DNA of 64,000 bases. Source: Hymenobacter sediminis. Lineage in GTDB: Bacteria; Bacteroidota; Bacteroidia; Cytophagales; Hymenobacteraceae. Of the stretch, positions 1 through 8,767 are shown piece by piece (position 1 is the stretch's first letter; the number at the start of each line of letters is the position of its first letter). The position numbers were made by a program, and so were the translations under genes. The notes beneath the pieces are model-generated. The model did not search any database. It had not been told where the DNA came from and worked only from the letters and a program-made list of their open reading frames with translations. Location: contig NZ_QKNS01000004.1 in assembly GCF_003231285.1 (NCBI RefSeq), positions 186,001 to 250,000 of the forward strand. Direction: 5' to 3'.

Positions 1-558
1 CAGGGTACCGTGCGTCAGGAATATGCCGGCTACGCTGCTTCAGACAATCGGCGGCCCGTGGCTGCGCTTCGCCAGGAGTGGCAAACGGCCCACCCCGATT
101 GGCAGGTGGAAAAGGCCGAGGCCATTCATGACGACCTGACTCGCCCGGTTACCCTCACGCTGTCGGCCCGCCTACCCGGCGGTGAAGCGCCGGCTAGTAC
201 GCTCTACTTACGTCCCCTCTCCCAGTTAGGCATTCCGGTCAACCCTTTCCAGCACCCCGACCGGCTCTACCCAGTGGATATGCCTACCCAGCGCCGCCTA
301 GAATACGTGGTGGACCTTACCCTGCCCCAAGGCTACACCGCCACCGAGCTGCCGAAGGCTGTTATGTTGCAGTTGCCCAACGATGGGGGACGGTTCATGT
401 TCAATGTGGCACAAACCACGCCCGCAACTCTTTCAATAACCAGTCGGCTACACCTGGCCAAAACGCGCTACACAGCCGAGGAGTACCAAGCCCTGCGCGA
501 ACTGTACAACCGGGCCCTGGCCAAGTTGGCCGAGCCTATTGTGCTACAACGACAATAG
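1..558 (+). CDS. DUF3857/transglutaminase-type protein, C-terminal part (5' end outside window)
   Basis: The frame is open from the first base, so the start lies upstream of the window and 185 residues are visible. The visible part matches the end of the next gene: both carry an NPFxHxDRxxPVD motif (about residues 78-90 here), then beta-rich sequence and a closing helix of the form Y-x-A-x-E-Y-x-x-L-R. This is the beta-rich C-terminal domain (DUF3858-like) that follows DUF3857 and a transglutaminase-like core in Bacteroidetes secreted proteins. It is the first of three tandem relatives on the same strand. The biochemical role of the family is not established. The assignment is by similarity to the neighbour, because the catalytic core is not in view. 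Confidence 0.75.
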   Translation, partial: QGTVRQEYAGYAASDNRRPVAALRQEWQTAHPDWQVEKAEAIHDDLTRPVTLTLSARLPGGEAPASTLYLRPLSQLGIPVNPFQHPDRLYPVDMPTQRRLEYVVDLTLPQGYTATELPKAVMLQLPNDGGRFMFNVAQTTPATLSITSRLHLAKTRYTAEEYQALRELYNRALAKLAEPIVLQRQ

Positions 559-734
559 CGTAGCCTTACTTACTTAACCGCCGAAGAGTCATAGTTCGGT
601 TCCGCTTCTAGCTCTACTTGCTCTTTCTGCTACTATCCTATTGCTGCTTTGCTATTGCCTACTTCAGATAGCCATATGCTGAAGCTCGGGGAATGCCTAT
701 TCTCTACTCACCACCAGTATCCTACCCCCTTGGT

Positions 735-2780
735 ATGACGCAACCTTTACTCCGCCGGCTGTTTCTGGCCGGCATTTGCAGCGCCGCGTCCGTGTCGCTG
801 GCCCAAGCTCAGAACGAGCCTATTAAGTTCGGCAAAATTGACGAGCGTGACCTGACTGGGCAGAACTTTGTGGCCGATAGCGCCGCTCCGGCCGTGGTGC
901 TCTGCGACTTTGGCCGCTCTACCTTCGACTATAACGAAGGACAGTTTCGGGTGATTTTTGAGCGTGTAGCCCGCATCAAAATTCTGAAGAAAGCCGGCTA
1001 CGAGTATGCTACCGTGAAAGTGCCTCTCTACCATAAGGGCACCACAGAGGAAAAGATGACTGCCCTGCGCGGCTTTACCTATAATCTGGTGAACGGGCAG
1101 GTGGTGAAGGAGAAACTGAACACCGAGTCGATGTTTCGGGAGGTCAGTTCGCCTAACGTAAACATCCGCAAGTTCACCATGCCGAACGTGCGGGAGGGCT
1201 CCGTCATTGAGTTCACCTATACTGTGGCTTCGGAGTTTACTTTCAACTTTCAGGACTGGGCCTTTCAGACCGATATTCCGGTGCGCTGGAGCGAGTACCG
1301 CGCGGCCATTCCGGAGTATTTCGACTACAAGATGCTGATGCAGGGCTACGAGCCCCTGGAAGTGCAGGAGCGTACAGAGGGAGTTACGCAGTACTCAATC
1401 CGTTGGTCTTCGAGTACCGACCTGCGCACCGGCGAGCGGGAATCGGGAGGCTCGGGCGTGGTGACTCCGCGCGTAACCAACTACCGGTGGGCTATGAAAA
1501 ACGTGCCCGCCATGCGCGAAGAGCCCTACATGACCACTACTGACGACTATACCGCCAAAATTGACTTTGAGCTAGCTGGCATTAAGTGGCCCGATGAGCC
1601 CTATAAGTCAGTGGCTAACTCCTGGGAGAAAATTGACCGGGATTTGCTTTCCGAAGATAATTTCGGTGTTCAGCTAAGTCGTGCCGGCTTTCTGAAGGAG
1701 CAGTTGGCACCACTGGTAGCTCAGTTCTCGGACCCTGCCGCCCGCGCCGCCGCCGTACACGAGTTGGTGCGTCGTGCCGTGAAGTACAACGGGAACAACG
1801 GCATCCTGTCAACGGGTACCCTGCGCCGCGCCTACGACCAAAAGTCGGGCTCATCGGCCGACATAAACCTGCTGCTGATTGCAGCCCTGCGCGAAGCTGG
1901 CCTAAAAGCGAATCCGGTGCTGCTGAGCACCCGCAACCACGGCCGCATGGAAACCAACGTGCCCCTGCTCAGCCGCTTTAACTACGTGGTGGCGCACGTA
2001 GCACTGCCCGAAGGAAAACAGATGCTAGTGGACGCTACCGAGGAGCTAGCTCCGTGCGGCATGCTGCCCTACCGCTGCCTGAACGGGGTAGGCCGCTTGG
2101 TGATGACCACGCCCGGTGAGTCGCGGTGGGTGGAGCTGAAGCCCGCCGAACGCCTGCTGACCTACCGGCAGGTAAATCTTGTAGTAGATGAGAAAGGCGG
2201 CCTCAGCGGCAAAGTGCACCAGGAGCATGCTGGCTACCGCGCCCTCGACCAGCGTGAGCAGCTGCGCAAGCTGGGCGAGAAAAAATACCTCGAGGAAATT
2301 ACGACCGGCCACGAAGGCTGGAGCATTCCCAAGTACACCTTCAAGGAACGTGACGCCTTCCATAAACCCCTAACCCTGGACTATGAGTTTGCGGCCGCGG
2401 GTAGCGAAACGCCGGTAGGCACTATCTACCTGAATCCGCTGCGCTACTTCGGCACCAGCAAAAACCCTTTCCTGCACGAAGACCGCCGCTTCCCCGTGGA
2501 TTTCGGCACGGGCCTCGATGAAACTCTGATGATGAACATCACCCTGCCTACTGGCTACGAGCTGGAGGAAACGCCCAAGGGCATGGTGGTAGAACTGCCG
2601 GAAGGGGGCGGGCGCTTCATTTATAACGTGCAACCGGGGCAGGGCACCATCCAGATTGTCAGCCGCATGAGCTTGGCCCGGCCGGTGTACTCAGCTCAGG
2701 AATACACCTACCTCCGCGAGTTTTTCACGCACGTCATTACTAAGCAGGCCGAAAAGCTGGTTTTGAAAAAGAAAGTCTGA
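735..2780 (+). CDS. Secreted DUF3857 protein with degenerate transglutaminase-like core
   Basis: This encodes a protein of about 681 residues. I start at ATG 735 and not 693, because 735 places a normal signal peptide (MTQPLLRRLFLAG to AQAQ) at the N-terminus. The order is signal peptide, DUF3857 beta domain (about 50-230), transglutaminase-like core (about 330-445) and DUF3858-like domain (about 560-680). In the core, the place where active relatives have GDCxD reads GSSADIN, and the following FNHVV reads FNYVV. The catalytic Cys and His therefore appear replaced by Ser and Tyr, while the Asp of LVDAT is kept. It is probably a non-catalytic periplasmic or surface protein. The stop overlaps the next ATG by one base, so the two are co-translated. 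The function is unknown. Confidence 0.85.
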   Translation: MTQPLLRRLFLAGICSAASVSLAQAQNEPIKFGKIDERDLTGQNFVADSAAPAVVLCDFGRSTFDYNEGQFRVIFERVARIKILKKAGYEYATVKVPLYHKGTTEEKMTALRGFTYNLVNGQVVKEKLNTESMFREVSSPNVNIRKFTMPNVREGSVIEFTYTVASEFTFNFQDWAFQTDIPVRWSEYRAAIPEYFDYKMLMQGYEPLEVQERTEGVTQYSIRWSSSTDLRTGERESGGSGVVTPRVTNYRWAMKNVPAMREEPYMTTTDDYTAKIDFELAGIKWPDEPYKSVANSWEKIDRDLLSEDNFGVQLSRAGFLKEQLAPLVAQFSDPAARAAAVHELVRRAVKYNGNNGILSTGTLRRAYDQKSGSSADINLLLIAALREAGLKANPVLLSTRNHGRMETNVPLLSRFNYVVAHVALPEGKQMLVDATEELAPCGMLPYRCLNGVGRLVMTTPGESRWVELKPAERLLTYRQVNLVVDEKGGLSGKVHQEHAGYRALDQREQLRKLGEKKYLEEITTGHEGWSIPKYTFKERDAFHKPLTLDYEFAAAGSETPVGTIYLNPLRYFGTSKNPFLHEDRRFPVDFGTGLDETLMMNITLPTGYELEETPKGMVVELPEGGGRFIYNVQPGQGTIQIVSRMSLARPVYSAQEYTYLREFFTHVITKQAEKLVLKKKV

Positions 2781-4738
2781 TGCGCCATTTGCTTTACTCG
2801 TTTGCCGCCGGCTGCACAGCTGCTTTGGCCCTGTTGAGCCTACCCGGCCAAGCGGCCTATGGCCCAGCCCCAATGTATGCCGTAGCCACCCTACCCCCTG
2901 CCCTGCGCGAAAACGCCCACGCCGTAGTGCGTCGCCACGACGAAACTTTGGTAGTGAAATCGGTAGGGCGTACGGTAGAAACGGTGCGCCGCGCCGTTAC
3001 GGTGCTGGACGAGGCCGGCGCACGCTGGGCCTCGGAGCTGGTATACTACAGTCAGCTCAACAGCATCAACTACTTCCGGGGCAGCGCTTATGATGCCGAG
3101 GGCCGTTTGCTGCGCCAGCTTCGGAGCGCCGACATCCACGACATCAGTCTTTCCGACGGCTTTAGCTTGGCTTCTGATGCCCGCGGCCGCGTGGCCGACC
3201 TCAGCCAGCCAGCCTACCCCTACACCGTAGAGTTTGAGTACGAAGTAGTATCGGACAATCCGCTGTTTTATTCCACCTGGCGGCCTCAGCCTGTGGAGCA
3301 GCTGAGCGTAGAGCAGGCCTCCTTTAAGGTGCTGATGCCCAAAGGCATGGCCCTACGCTACCAAGAGCTACATTTGCCAGCCGGGGCGGCCCAAAATAAG
3401 CGCGCTCAAGGCACCCAGGAGGTGTACGAATGGCAAGTGCACGATTTGCCCGCCCGCGACGAGGAACCTGATGCGCCTTCGGTGGCCGAAATGACACCCG
3501 CGGTACTCACGGCCCCGGCTGAGTTTGAGGTAGAAGGCCACGCCGGGCGCCTGACTTCCTGGGCCGAGCTGAGCCGCTGGAATTATGAGCTGAACGCCGG
3601 ACGCGACGCCCTCCCCCCTGCCCTTCAGACCAAGATAGCTGCGCTGGTAAAGGGCGAAACCGATGAGCGCGCCCGCATCCGGAAGGTGTACGAGTTCCTG
3701 CAGGCTAACACCCGCTACGTATCCATTCAGCTAGGGCTGGGCGGCTGGCAAACCTTTCCGGCGGCCTCGGTGGCGGCCAATGGCTATGGCGACTGCAAAG
3801 CCCTGACCAACTACTGCAAGGCCCTGCTGGGCGCGGCTGGCATTACAGCCCACGCCGCCCTGATTCGGGCTGGCTCTGATGAACAGGATATCCGCACGGA
3901 TTTTCCTAGCTCCCAGTTCAACCACGTAGTGCTGTGCGTGCCCCTGAAAAGCACCCGCCCTGATACCGTGTGGCTGGAATGCACGAGCCAGAGCAATCCG
4001 TTTGGTTACATGGGAGGCTTCACGGGCAATCGGCACGCTCTGTTGTTGCTGCCCGAAGGAGGCCGCTTGGTATCTACTCCGCGCTACGGAGCCGCCGAAA
4101 ACCGCCGGGAACGGCGGGCCGACGTGTACCTCGATGTTCAGGGAAATGCTACCGCCACCCTTCGCACCCTGCGCACCGGCCTGGAGTACGACGCCGTGGC
4201 GGAACTGCCGGGCCTCGACCTGGCCGAACAGAAAAAGCGCGTTAGCAGCCGATTGCCCCTGGCAAACTTTACCCTCACGAAAGTTGGCTTCCGCCCTACC
4301 GAACCCGGTGCCGCCATTCCTGGTCTCACAGAAACTCTGGCTTTAACCTTGCCCGCCTTGGCTCCGCCCAGCGGCAAGCGTGTGTTTCTGACCCCTAACC
4401 TGCTGAGCCGCTGGGCCGCACCCGCCGCCAGCATCGGGGAGCGGCAAACTGATTTGTGGCTCGATCATGCCCTGACCCAGACTGACACGGTGCGCCTGCA
4501 TTTGCCAGCCAGCCTGCGGCCAGAGCAGCTGCCGAATCCAGTTCAGCTCAGCACCCCGTTCGGTACATACTCCAGCCAGCTTCAGACCCTGCCCGACGGC
4601 ACCCTGCAGTACATCCGACGCCTGCAGCTGCCTCGCACTCGTTTCGCCCGCACCGACTACCCCGCCTACCTGGAGTTTCGGCGTAAAATCAGTGCGGCTG
4701 ATAAGGCCCAATTGGTGCTGCTGAAAACCGACGTTTAA
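2780..4738 (+). CDS. Secreted DUF3857/transglutaminase-like protein
   Basis: A 652-residue protein with signal peptide (about 1-26, ending GQAAYG), DUF3857 (about 40-250), transglutaminase-like core (about 290-420) and a C-terminal beta domain. Unlike its upstream paralogue it keeps the GDCKA cysteine (about residue 338) and FNHVV histidine (about 379). The usual Asp of WLDPT reads WLECT, so the acidic residue is Glu. It may be the active partner of the inactive-looking upstream copy. It starts on the last base of that gene's stop (TGATG) and is followed by a strong terminator at 4763-4794. Substrate is not predictable; papain-like transglutaminase folds can be proteases or cross-linkers. Confidence 0.85.
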   Translation: MRHLLYSFAAGCTAALALLSLPGQAAYGPAPMYAVATLPPALRENAHAVVRRHDETLVVKSVGRTVETVRRAVTVLDEAGARWASELVYYSQLNSINYFRGSAYDAEGRLLRQLRSADIHDISLSDGFSLASDARGRVADLSQPAYPYTVEFEYEVVSDNPLFYSTWRPQPVEQLSVEQASFKVLMPKGMALRYQELHLPAGAAQNKRAQGTQEVYEWQVHDLPARDEEPDAPSVAEMTPAVLTAPAEFEVEGHAGRLTSWAELSRWNYELNAGRDALPPALQTKIAALVKGETDERARIRKVYEFLQANTRYVSIQLGLGGWQTFPAASVAANGYGDCKALTNYCKALLGAAGITAHAALIRAGSDEQDIRTDFPSSQFNHVVLCVPLKSTRPDTVWLECTSQSNPFGYMGGFTGNRHALLLLPEGGRLVSTPRYGAAENRRERRADVYLDVQGNATATLRTLRTGLEYDAVAELPGLDLAEQKKRVSSRLPLANFTLTKVGFRPTEPGAAIPGLTETLALTLPALAPPSGKRVFLTPNLLSRWAAPAASIGERQTDLWLDHALTQTDTVRLHLPASLRPEQLPNPVQLSTPFGTYSSQLQTLPDGTLQYIRRLQLPRTRFARTDYPAYLEFRRKISAADKAQLVLLKTDV

Positions 4739-4762
4739 GCTTTCCTATCCCCTTCTCATAAG

Positions 4763-4794
4763 GTTTGCGCCTACCCCCTGGGGTAGGCGCAAAC
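4763..4794 (+). terminator. Rho-independent terminator after the DUF3857 genes
   Basis: Perfect 15-bp arms (GTTTGCGCCTACCCC and its complement) with a 2-base gap, then a T-rich tail. It lies 25 bases after the stop codon. The arms include the over-represented CTACCCC/GGGGTAG heptamer. Confidence 0.85.
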
Positions 4795-4841
4795 GTTTAT
4801 ATACCCTTGGCTTTTGAGAACAGATGAATAGCAAGAAATAA

Positions 4842-4942
4842 GAACGTCCTGTCGAGCTGGTCGAGACTTTGTGCGTGCTGATGTTGGAATACGTAATTCA
4901 ACGATTCAAGCGCGATGCCTCGACCAGCTCGACAGGATGTTC
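4842..4942. repeat. REP-like inverted repeat
   Basis: A 24-bp arm at 4842-4865 (GAACGTCCTGTCGAGCTGG...) and its reverse complement at 4919-4942 differ at one position. The 53 bases between them are not coding. The sequence style (GTC-CTGTCGAG-TGGTCGAG) resembles dispersed repeats I associate with Bacteroidetes genomes. It is probably a REP-type element and not a gene terminator. Confidence 0.75.
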
Positions 4943-5116
4943 TATATACTCGGAGCTTCACATTGCGGCCTAAGGCTAGCCTTCGTTCTGGGAAACGACG
5001 TAGCCCTGCCGGCAAGGGCCCAAATTATGTCCGGCCGGAGCGGGGCCCGGCGAACGTAAAAAGCCTAAATTTAGCGGGCTGGGGTCCTGCTGCCCGATGG
5101 TTTTTTACCCTGTTCT

Positions 5117-8100
5117 ATGCTCAACACCCCTACCCCTCGTCGGTGGTGGAAGCCCTTCCTAAGAAGAGGCACGCTGGCCGCTATTCTGAGCGCATTTGGT
5201 ACTACTGCAGCCACCGCGCAGCAGGTGCTCTGGACCGACGCGCCTACCCTCCCGGCAGCAGCTCGCAAGGCTACTCAGCCCCTGGCTTACTTCCGGTCTG
5301 TTACGTTTCAGCTTGATGCGTTGCGGGGTGCCCTGCGCAATGCTCCCGCTGCTCGGGGTAGCAGTGCGGCCGGCTCCGCTACGGTGGTGTCGTTGCCCTT
5401 GCCAGATGGCACGTCGCAACGGTTTCGGGTGGTGCAGACGGCCGTAATGGCTCCGGAGCTGGCGGCCCGCTACCCGGCCATCCAAACCTACGCCGCCCAA
5501 GGCATCGATGACCCTACCGCTACGGCCCGCCTGGATATCAGCCCCGATGGATTTCATGGCTTTATTCTGGCCGCCAACAAAACGGTGTTTATCGACCCGG
5601 CCGTGCGGGGCTCGGCTACCCACCTCGTGTTTGAGCGCCGGGCCATGAACCGCGCGGCCTTTCCTTTCGTGTGTGCTACCCCATCGGCGGAGGGGTTGGT
5701 GCCGGCCGCCGTCAATCGGGCGGCCCGAGCGGCTGCAGCCAACGGATCCACCCTGCGCACCTACCGCTTGGCCCTGGCCTGCACCGGCGAGTACGCTGCT
5801 TTTTTTGGTGGCACGCGCGATAGGGCCCTGGCGGGCATGGTAGCTTCCATCAACCGCGTCAATGGCATCTATGAGAAAGAGCTGGCAGTGCGGATGGTGC
5901 TGGTACCCAATAACGACAAGCTGATTTTCCTGGACCCTAACAAAGACCCCTACACCAATACCGACGGGGAAGCTATGCTGGACGAAAACCAGACGGCCGC
6001 CGACTCGCTGATAGGGCCCGCTAATTACGATATTGGGCACGTATTCAGCACGGGCGGCGGTGGCATTGCCCAAAGCCCAGCCGTGTGCCTCGAGGGTAAG
6101 GCGCGGGGCGTTACGGGCTCTGGCTCACCCCAGAACGATGCCTTCAACGTGGACTACGTGGCCCACGAAATGGGTCACCAGTTTGGGGCCGACCACACCT
6201 TTAACAGCACTACAGGCTTCTGTAGCGACAATCGGGTGTCGTCGGCGGCTTATGAGCCAGGCTCGGGTTCTACCATTATGGGCTACGCGGGCATTTGCGG
6301 TGCTGATGATCTGCAGCCCAACTCCGACCCGTACTTCCATTCCTACAGCATCGACCAGATTGTGGAGCATATTACGGGGCGCGGCAACTGCTCCGTGAAC
6401 ACGCCCTCCGGCAACACCCCTCCTACGGTAAATGCCGGAGCCAGCTACGCCATTCCCATCAGTACGCCCTTCGTGCTGACCGGCTCAGCTACCGATGCCA
6501 ACGGCGACGCCCTCACGTATTCCTGGGAGCAGTTCAATTTGGGGCCGGTATCGGGGGTGAATTCTCCGAGCGGCGATGCACCCATTTTCCGATCCTTCAC
6601 CCCTACTACGAGCCCCACGCGCACATTTCCACGCCTTACTGATCTGATCAATAATACTCAGACCGTTGGGGAGCGGCTGCCTACCTACGGGCGGCGGCTG
6701 ACGTTTCGGCTGGTAGCCCGCGACAATCGGGCCGGGGGTGGTGGCATCAACTACGACTCTATGCAGGTGACGGTGGTGCCTACAGCCGGACCATTTGTAG
6801 TGCGCTCCCCCAACACCGCTACCTCCTGGCTGCTGGGGGTTCCGCAGCAGGTGCTCTGGGACGTAGCCAACACCACCCAGGCGCCCATCAATGCCACTAA
6901 TGTTACTATTCTGCTTTCCACCGACGGCGGGCAAACCTACCCAACGGTGCTGGCTGCCAACACGCCCAACGATGGGTTCGAGAATGTAACCGTTCCTGCC
7001 ACAGTGGGCGCCAGCACTACAGCGCGGGTGCGGGTGCAGGCCAGCAACGGGGTGTTTTTTGATATTTCGAACGAGAACCTGACTCTGGCGGCTCCCTCCG
7101 GGCCAACCTTCTTCCTGCAGAGCAGCACGGCCGCCACGTTGTCGTTCTGCCCAGGCGGTACGGGCACCCTACCCCTCACGCTGGGCCAAACCCAGGGCTT
7201 CACGGGTCCGGTAACGTTATCGGCCAGTGAGCTACCAGCCGGCGTGGCGGTCAGCTACGGAGCAGCTACGGTAGCAGCCGGGGGTAGCACCACAGTTACC
7301 ATTACTACTACCCCAGCGGCTGTGGCCGGCACCTATACCATCCGGCTAACGGGCACCAGCGGCGGCGTCACGCGGGTACTGGATGCGCTCCTGACGCTAC
7401 TGCCTTCCGCCACGCAGGCCCCTACCCTCACTACACCGGTTGCTAGCCGCCTAGCTACCTTACGCCCTCGCCTCACCTGGACGGCCGTGCCCGACGCTAC
7501 CTCCTATGAAGTGCAGATAGCCACGGACGCCGCCTTTGCCAACGTAGTAGTAAGCCAGGCGGGCATTACGGGCACCAGTTTCACACCGCAACTGCTGCAG
7601 CCGAGCACCACGTACTACCTGCGCGTGCGCGGCATCAGCAGTTGTGCGGCGGCCCCGTACTCGGCTACCCGTCAGATCCAGACGGGCACGCAGACCCTGC
7701 GCTCCGTGACGGCCACGCAGGTACCGCGCACCATTGGCCCGGAGGGTGGCAGCACCATCACCTCGGTCATCCGGCTGACCAATACGGAGCGCGTATCGGA
7801 CGTGCGGGTTCGGGACCTGACCATCACGCACCCCGATATCAGTGAGCTGGAAATTACCCTGACCAACCCAGCCGGCCGGCGGGCCGTGCTATTGACGCAG
7901 GCTTGCCCTGGCACAGCCAACCTCAACTTGAGCTTCGCGGATGATGCCTTGGCGCTGACTTGCCCCATTTCGGGGGGTAGTTCTGTGCGACCGGCTACGG
8001 CTTTGGGGGAACTCCTTAATGATCCGGCATTCGGCAACTGGACCCTGACCATCCGGGATAACAGGGCTGGCAATGGCGGCACGCTCACCGGCTGGAAGCT

Positions 8101-8689
8101 GGATGTGTACACTCTGAATGAGCCCCCGGCTCCGCCTTCTAACCTGAGCGTACAGGCCCCGGTTGTAGCCGACAACATTGCTACCGTCAACCTAAGCTGG
8201 TCAGATGACTCGGGCAATGAAACGGGCTTCGAAATTGAGCGGGCTCAGCTGAATACCACCTCCTTTAGCCGCATTGCTACGGTAGGCGCCAACGTGACGG
8301 AATACACCGACCAGGTGCGCACCAACGGCACGTTCTGCTACCGGGTGCGAGCCATCAATGCCAACGGGACTTCGGCTTACTCAAACGAAGGGTGCCAGAC
8401 GACCTCCACTATCACGCGGGTAATTAGCGCGGCGCAGTTGCCGGGCATTGAAGTGTATCCGAACCCCAGCACCGACCTATTTACAGTGAAGGTTGAAAAT
8501 GCGCACCGCGGCCCACTAACCTTGCGCGTAACCGACGCTCTGGGGCGAAGCGTTTTCACCCAGACGCTGCCTAAGTCGGCGGCTTCCTTCCAGTACCCGC
8601 TCAGCCTGCACCCGCTTGCTCCCGGCGTGTATATACTGCACCTGGATATGACAGATGGCTCGGCGGTAGTGCGCCTGGTGAAGCAGTAG
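5117..8689 (+). CDS. Secreted M12B/reprolysin-like zinc metalloprotease with type IX sorting domain
   Basis: A 1190-residue exported protease. The order is signal peptide (about 1-35, ending TAATAQQ), propeptide-like region, and zinc protease domain with HEMGHQFGADH at 350-360 (H350, E351, H354, H360) and a downstream Met-turn (TIMGYAG, near 388). Then come an Ig/PKD-like domain (about 435-555), further beta domains, a fibronectin III-like domain (about 780-850), a proprotein-convertase P domain (about 870-1000), a second FN3 (about 1015-1095), and a C-terminal sorting domain starting VYPNPSTDLF and ending GVYILHL...LVKQ. The last predicts secretion through the type IX system and anchoring at the cell surface. 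It stands alone, with a terminator on each side. Confidence 0.92.
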   Translation: MLNTPTPRRWWKPFLRRGTLAAILSAFGTTAATAQQVLWTDAPTLPAAARKATQPLAYFRSVTFQLDALRGALRNAPAARGSSAAGSATVVSLPLPDGTSQRFRVVQTAVMAPELAARYPAIQTYAAQGIDDPTATARLDISPDGFHGFILAANKTVFIDPAVRGSATHLVFERRAMNRAAFPFVCATPSAEGLVPAAVNRAARAAAANGSTLRTYRLALACTGEYAAFFGGTRDRALAGMVASINRVNGIYEKELAVRMVLVPNNDKLIFLDPNKDPYTNTDGEAMLDENQTAADSLIGPANYDIGHVFSTGGGGIAQSPAVCLEGKARGVTGSGSPQNDAFNVDYVAHEMGHQFGADHTFNSTTGFCSDNRVSSAAYEPGSGSTIMGYAGICGADDLQPNSDPYFHSYSIDQIVEHITGRGNCSVNTPSGNTPPTVNAGASYAIPISTPFVLTGSATDANGDALTYSWEQFNLGPVSGVNSPSGDAPIFRSFTPTTSPTRTFPRLTDLINNTQTVGERLPTYGRRLTFRLVARDNRAGGGGINYDSMQVTVVPTAGPFVVRSPNTATSWLLGVPQQVLWDVANTTQAPINATNVTILLSTDGGQTYPTVLAANTPNDGFENVTVPATVGASTTARVRVQASNGVFFDISNENLTLAAPSGPTFFLQSSTAATLSFCPGGTGTLPLTLGQTQGFTGPVTLSASELPAGVAVSYGAATVAAGGSTTVTITTTPAAVAGTYTIRLTGTSGGVTRVLDALLTLLPSATQAPTLTTPVASRLATLRPRLTWTAVPDATSYEVQIATDAAFANVVVSQAGITGTSFTPQLLQPSTTYYLRVRGISSCAAAPYSATRQIQTGTQTLRSVTATQVPRTIGPEGGSTITSVIRLTNTERVSDVRVRDLTITHPDISELEITLTNPAGRRAVLLTQACPGTANLNLSFADDALALTCPISGGSSVRPATALGELLNDPAFGNWTLTIRDNRAGNGGTLTGWKLDVYTLNEPPAPPSNLSVQAPVVADNIATVNLSWSDDSGNETGFEIERAQLNTTSFSRIATVGANVTEYTDQVRTNGTFCYRVRAINANGTSAYSNEGCQTTSTITRVISAAQLPGIEVYPNPSTDLFTVKVENAHRGPLTLRVTDALGRSVFTQTLPKSAASFQYPLSLHPLAPGVYILHLDMTDGSAVVRLVKQ

Positions 8690-8699
8690 TTAATCTTTT

Positions 8700-8749
8700 A
8701 ACCACCAAAAAAGGCCGTACTGATATCAGGACGGCCTTTTTTGGTGGTT
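8700..8749. terminator. Bidirectional terminator between convergent genes
   Basis: Perfect 19-bp arms (AACCACCAAAAAAGGCCGT) around a 12-base loop. A/T runs on both sides let it serve the protease (plus) and the helix-hairpin-helix protein (minus). Confidence 0.9.
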
Positions 8750-8767
8750 AGCTCTCCCCTACCCCTC

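Larger units (their letters stand above)
4739..5116. other. 378-bp intergenic region
   Basis: It holds the terminator at 4763-4794 and the inverted repeat at 4842-4942. The remaining 174 bases before the protease start are GC-rich with a short A/T-rich patch just before 5117. I see no tRNA, conserved RNA or convincing promoter there. The small open frames across it are not credible genes. Confidence 0.6.

Noticed and set aside
4871..5316. Short plus-strand frames between the DUF3857 genes and the protease
   Set aside because: They run through an inverted repeat and into the protease gene in another frame; no start context or coding features.
5159..6073. 304-codon open frame antisense to the metalloprotease
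   Set aside because: It mirrors the GC-rich third positions of the real gene; it has no family motif, and the plus-strand protein shows a complete active site.
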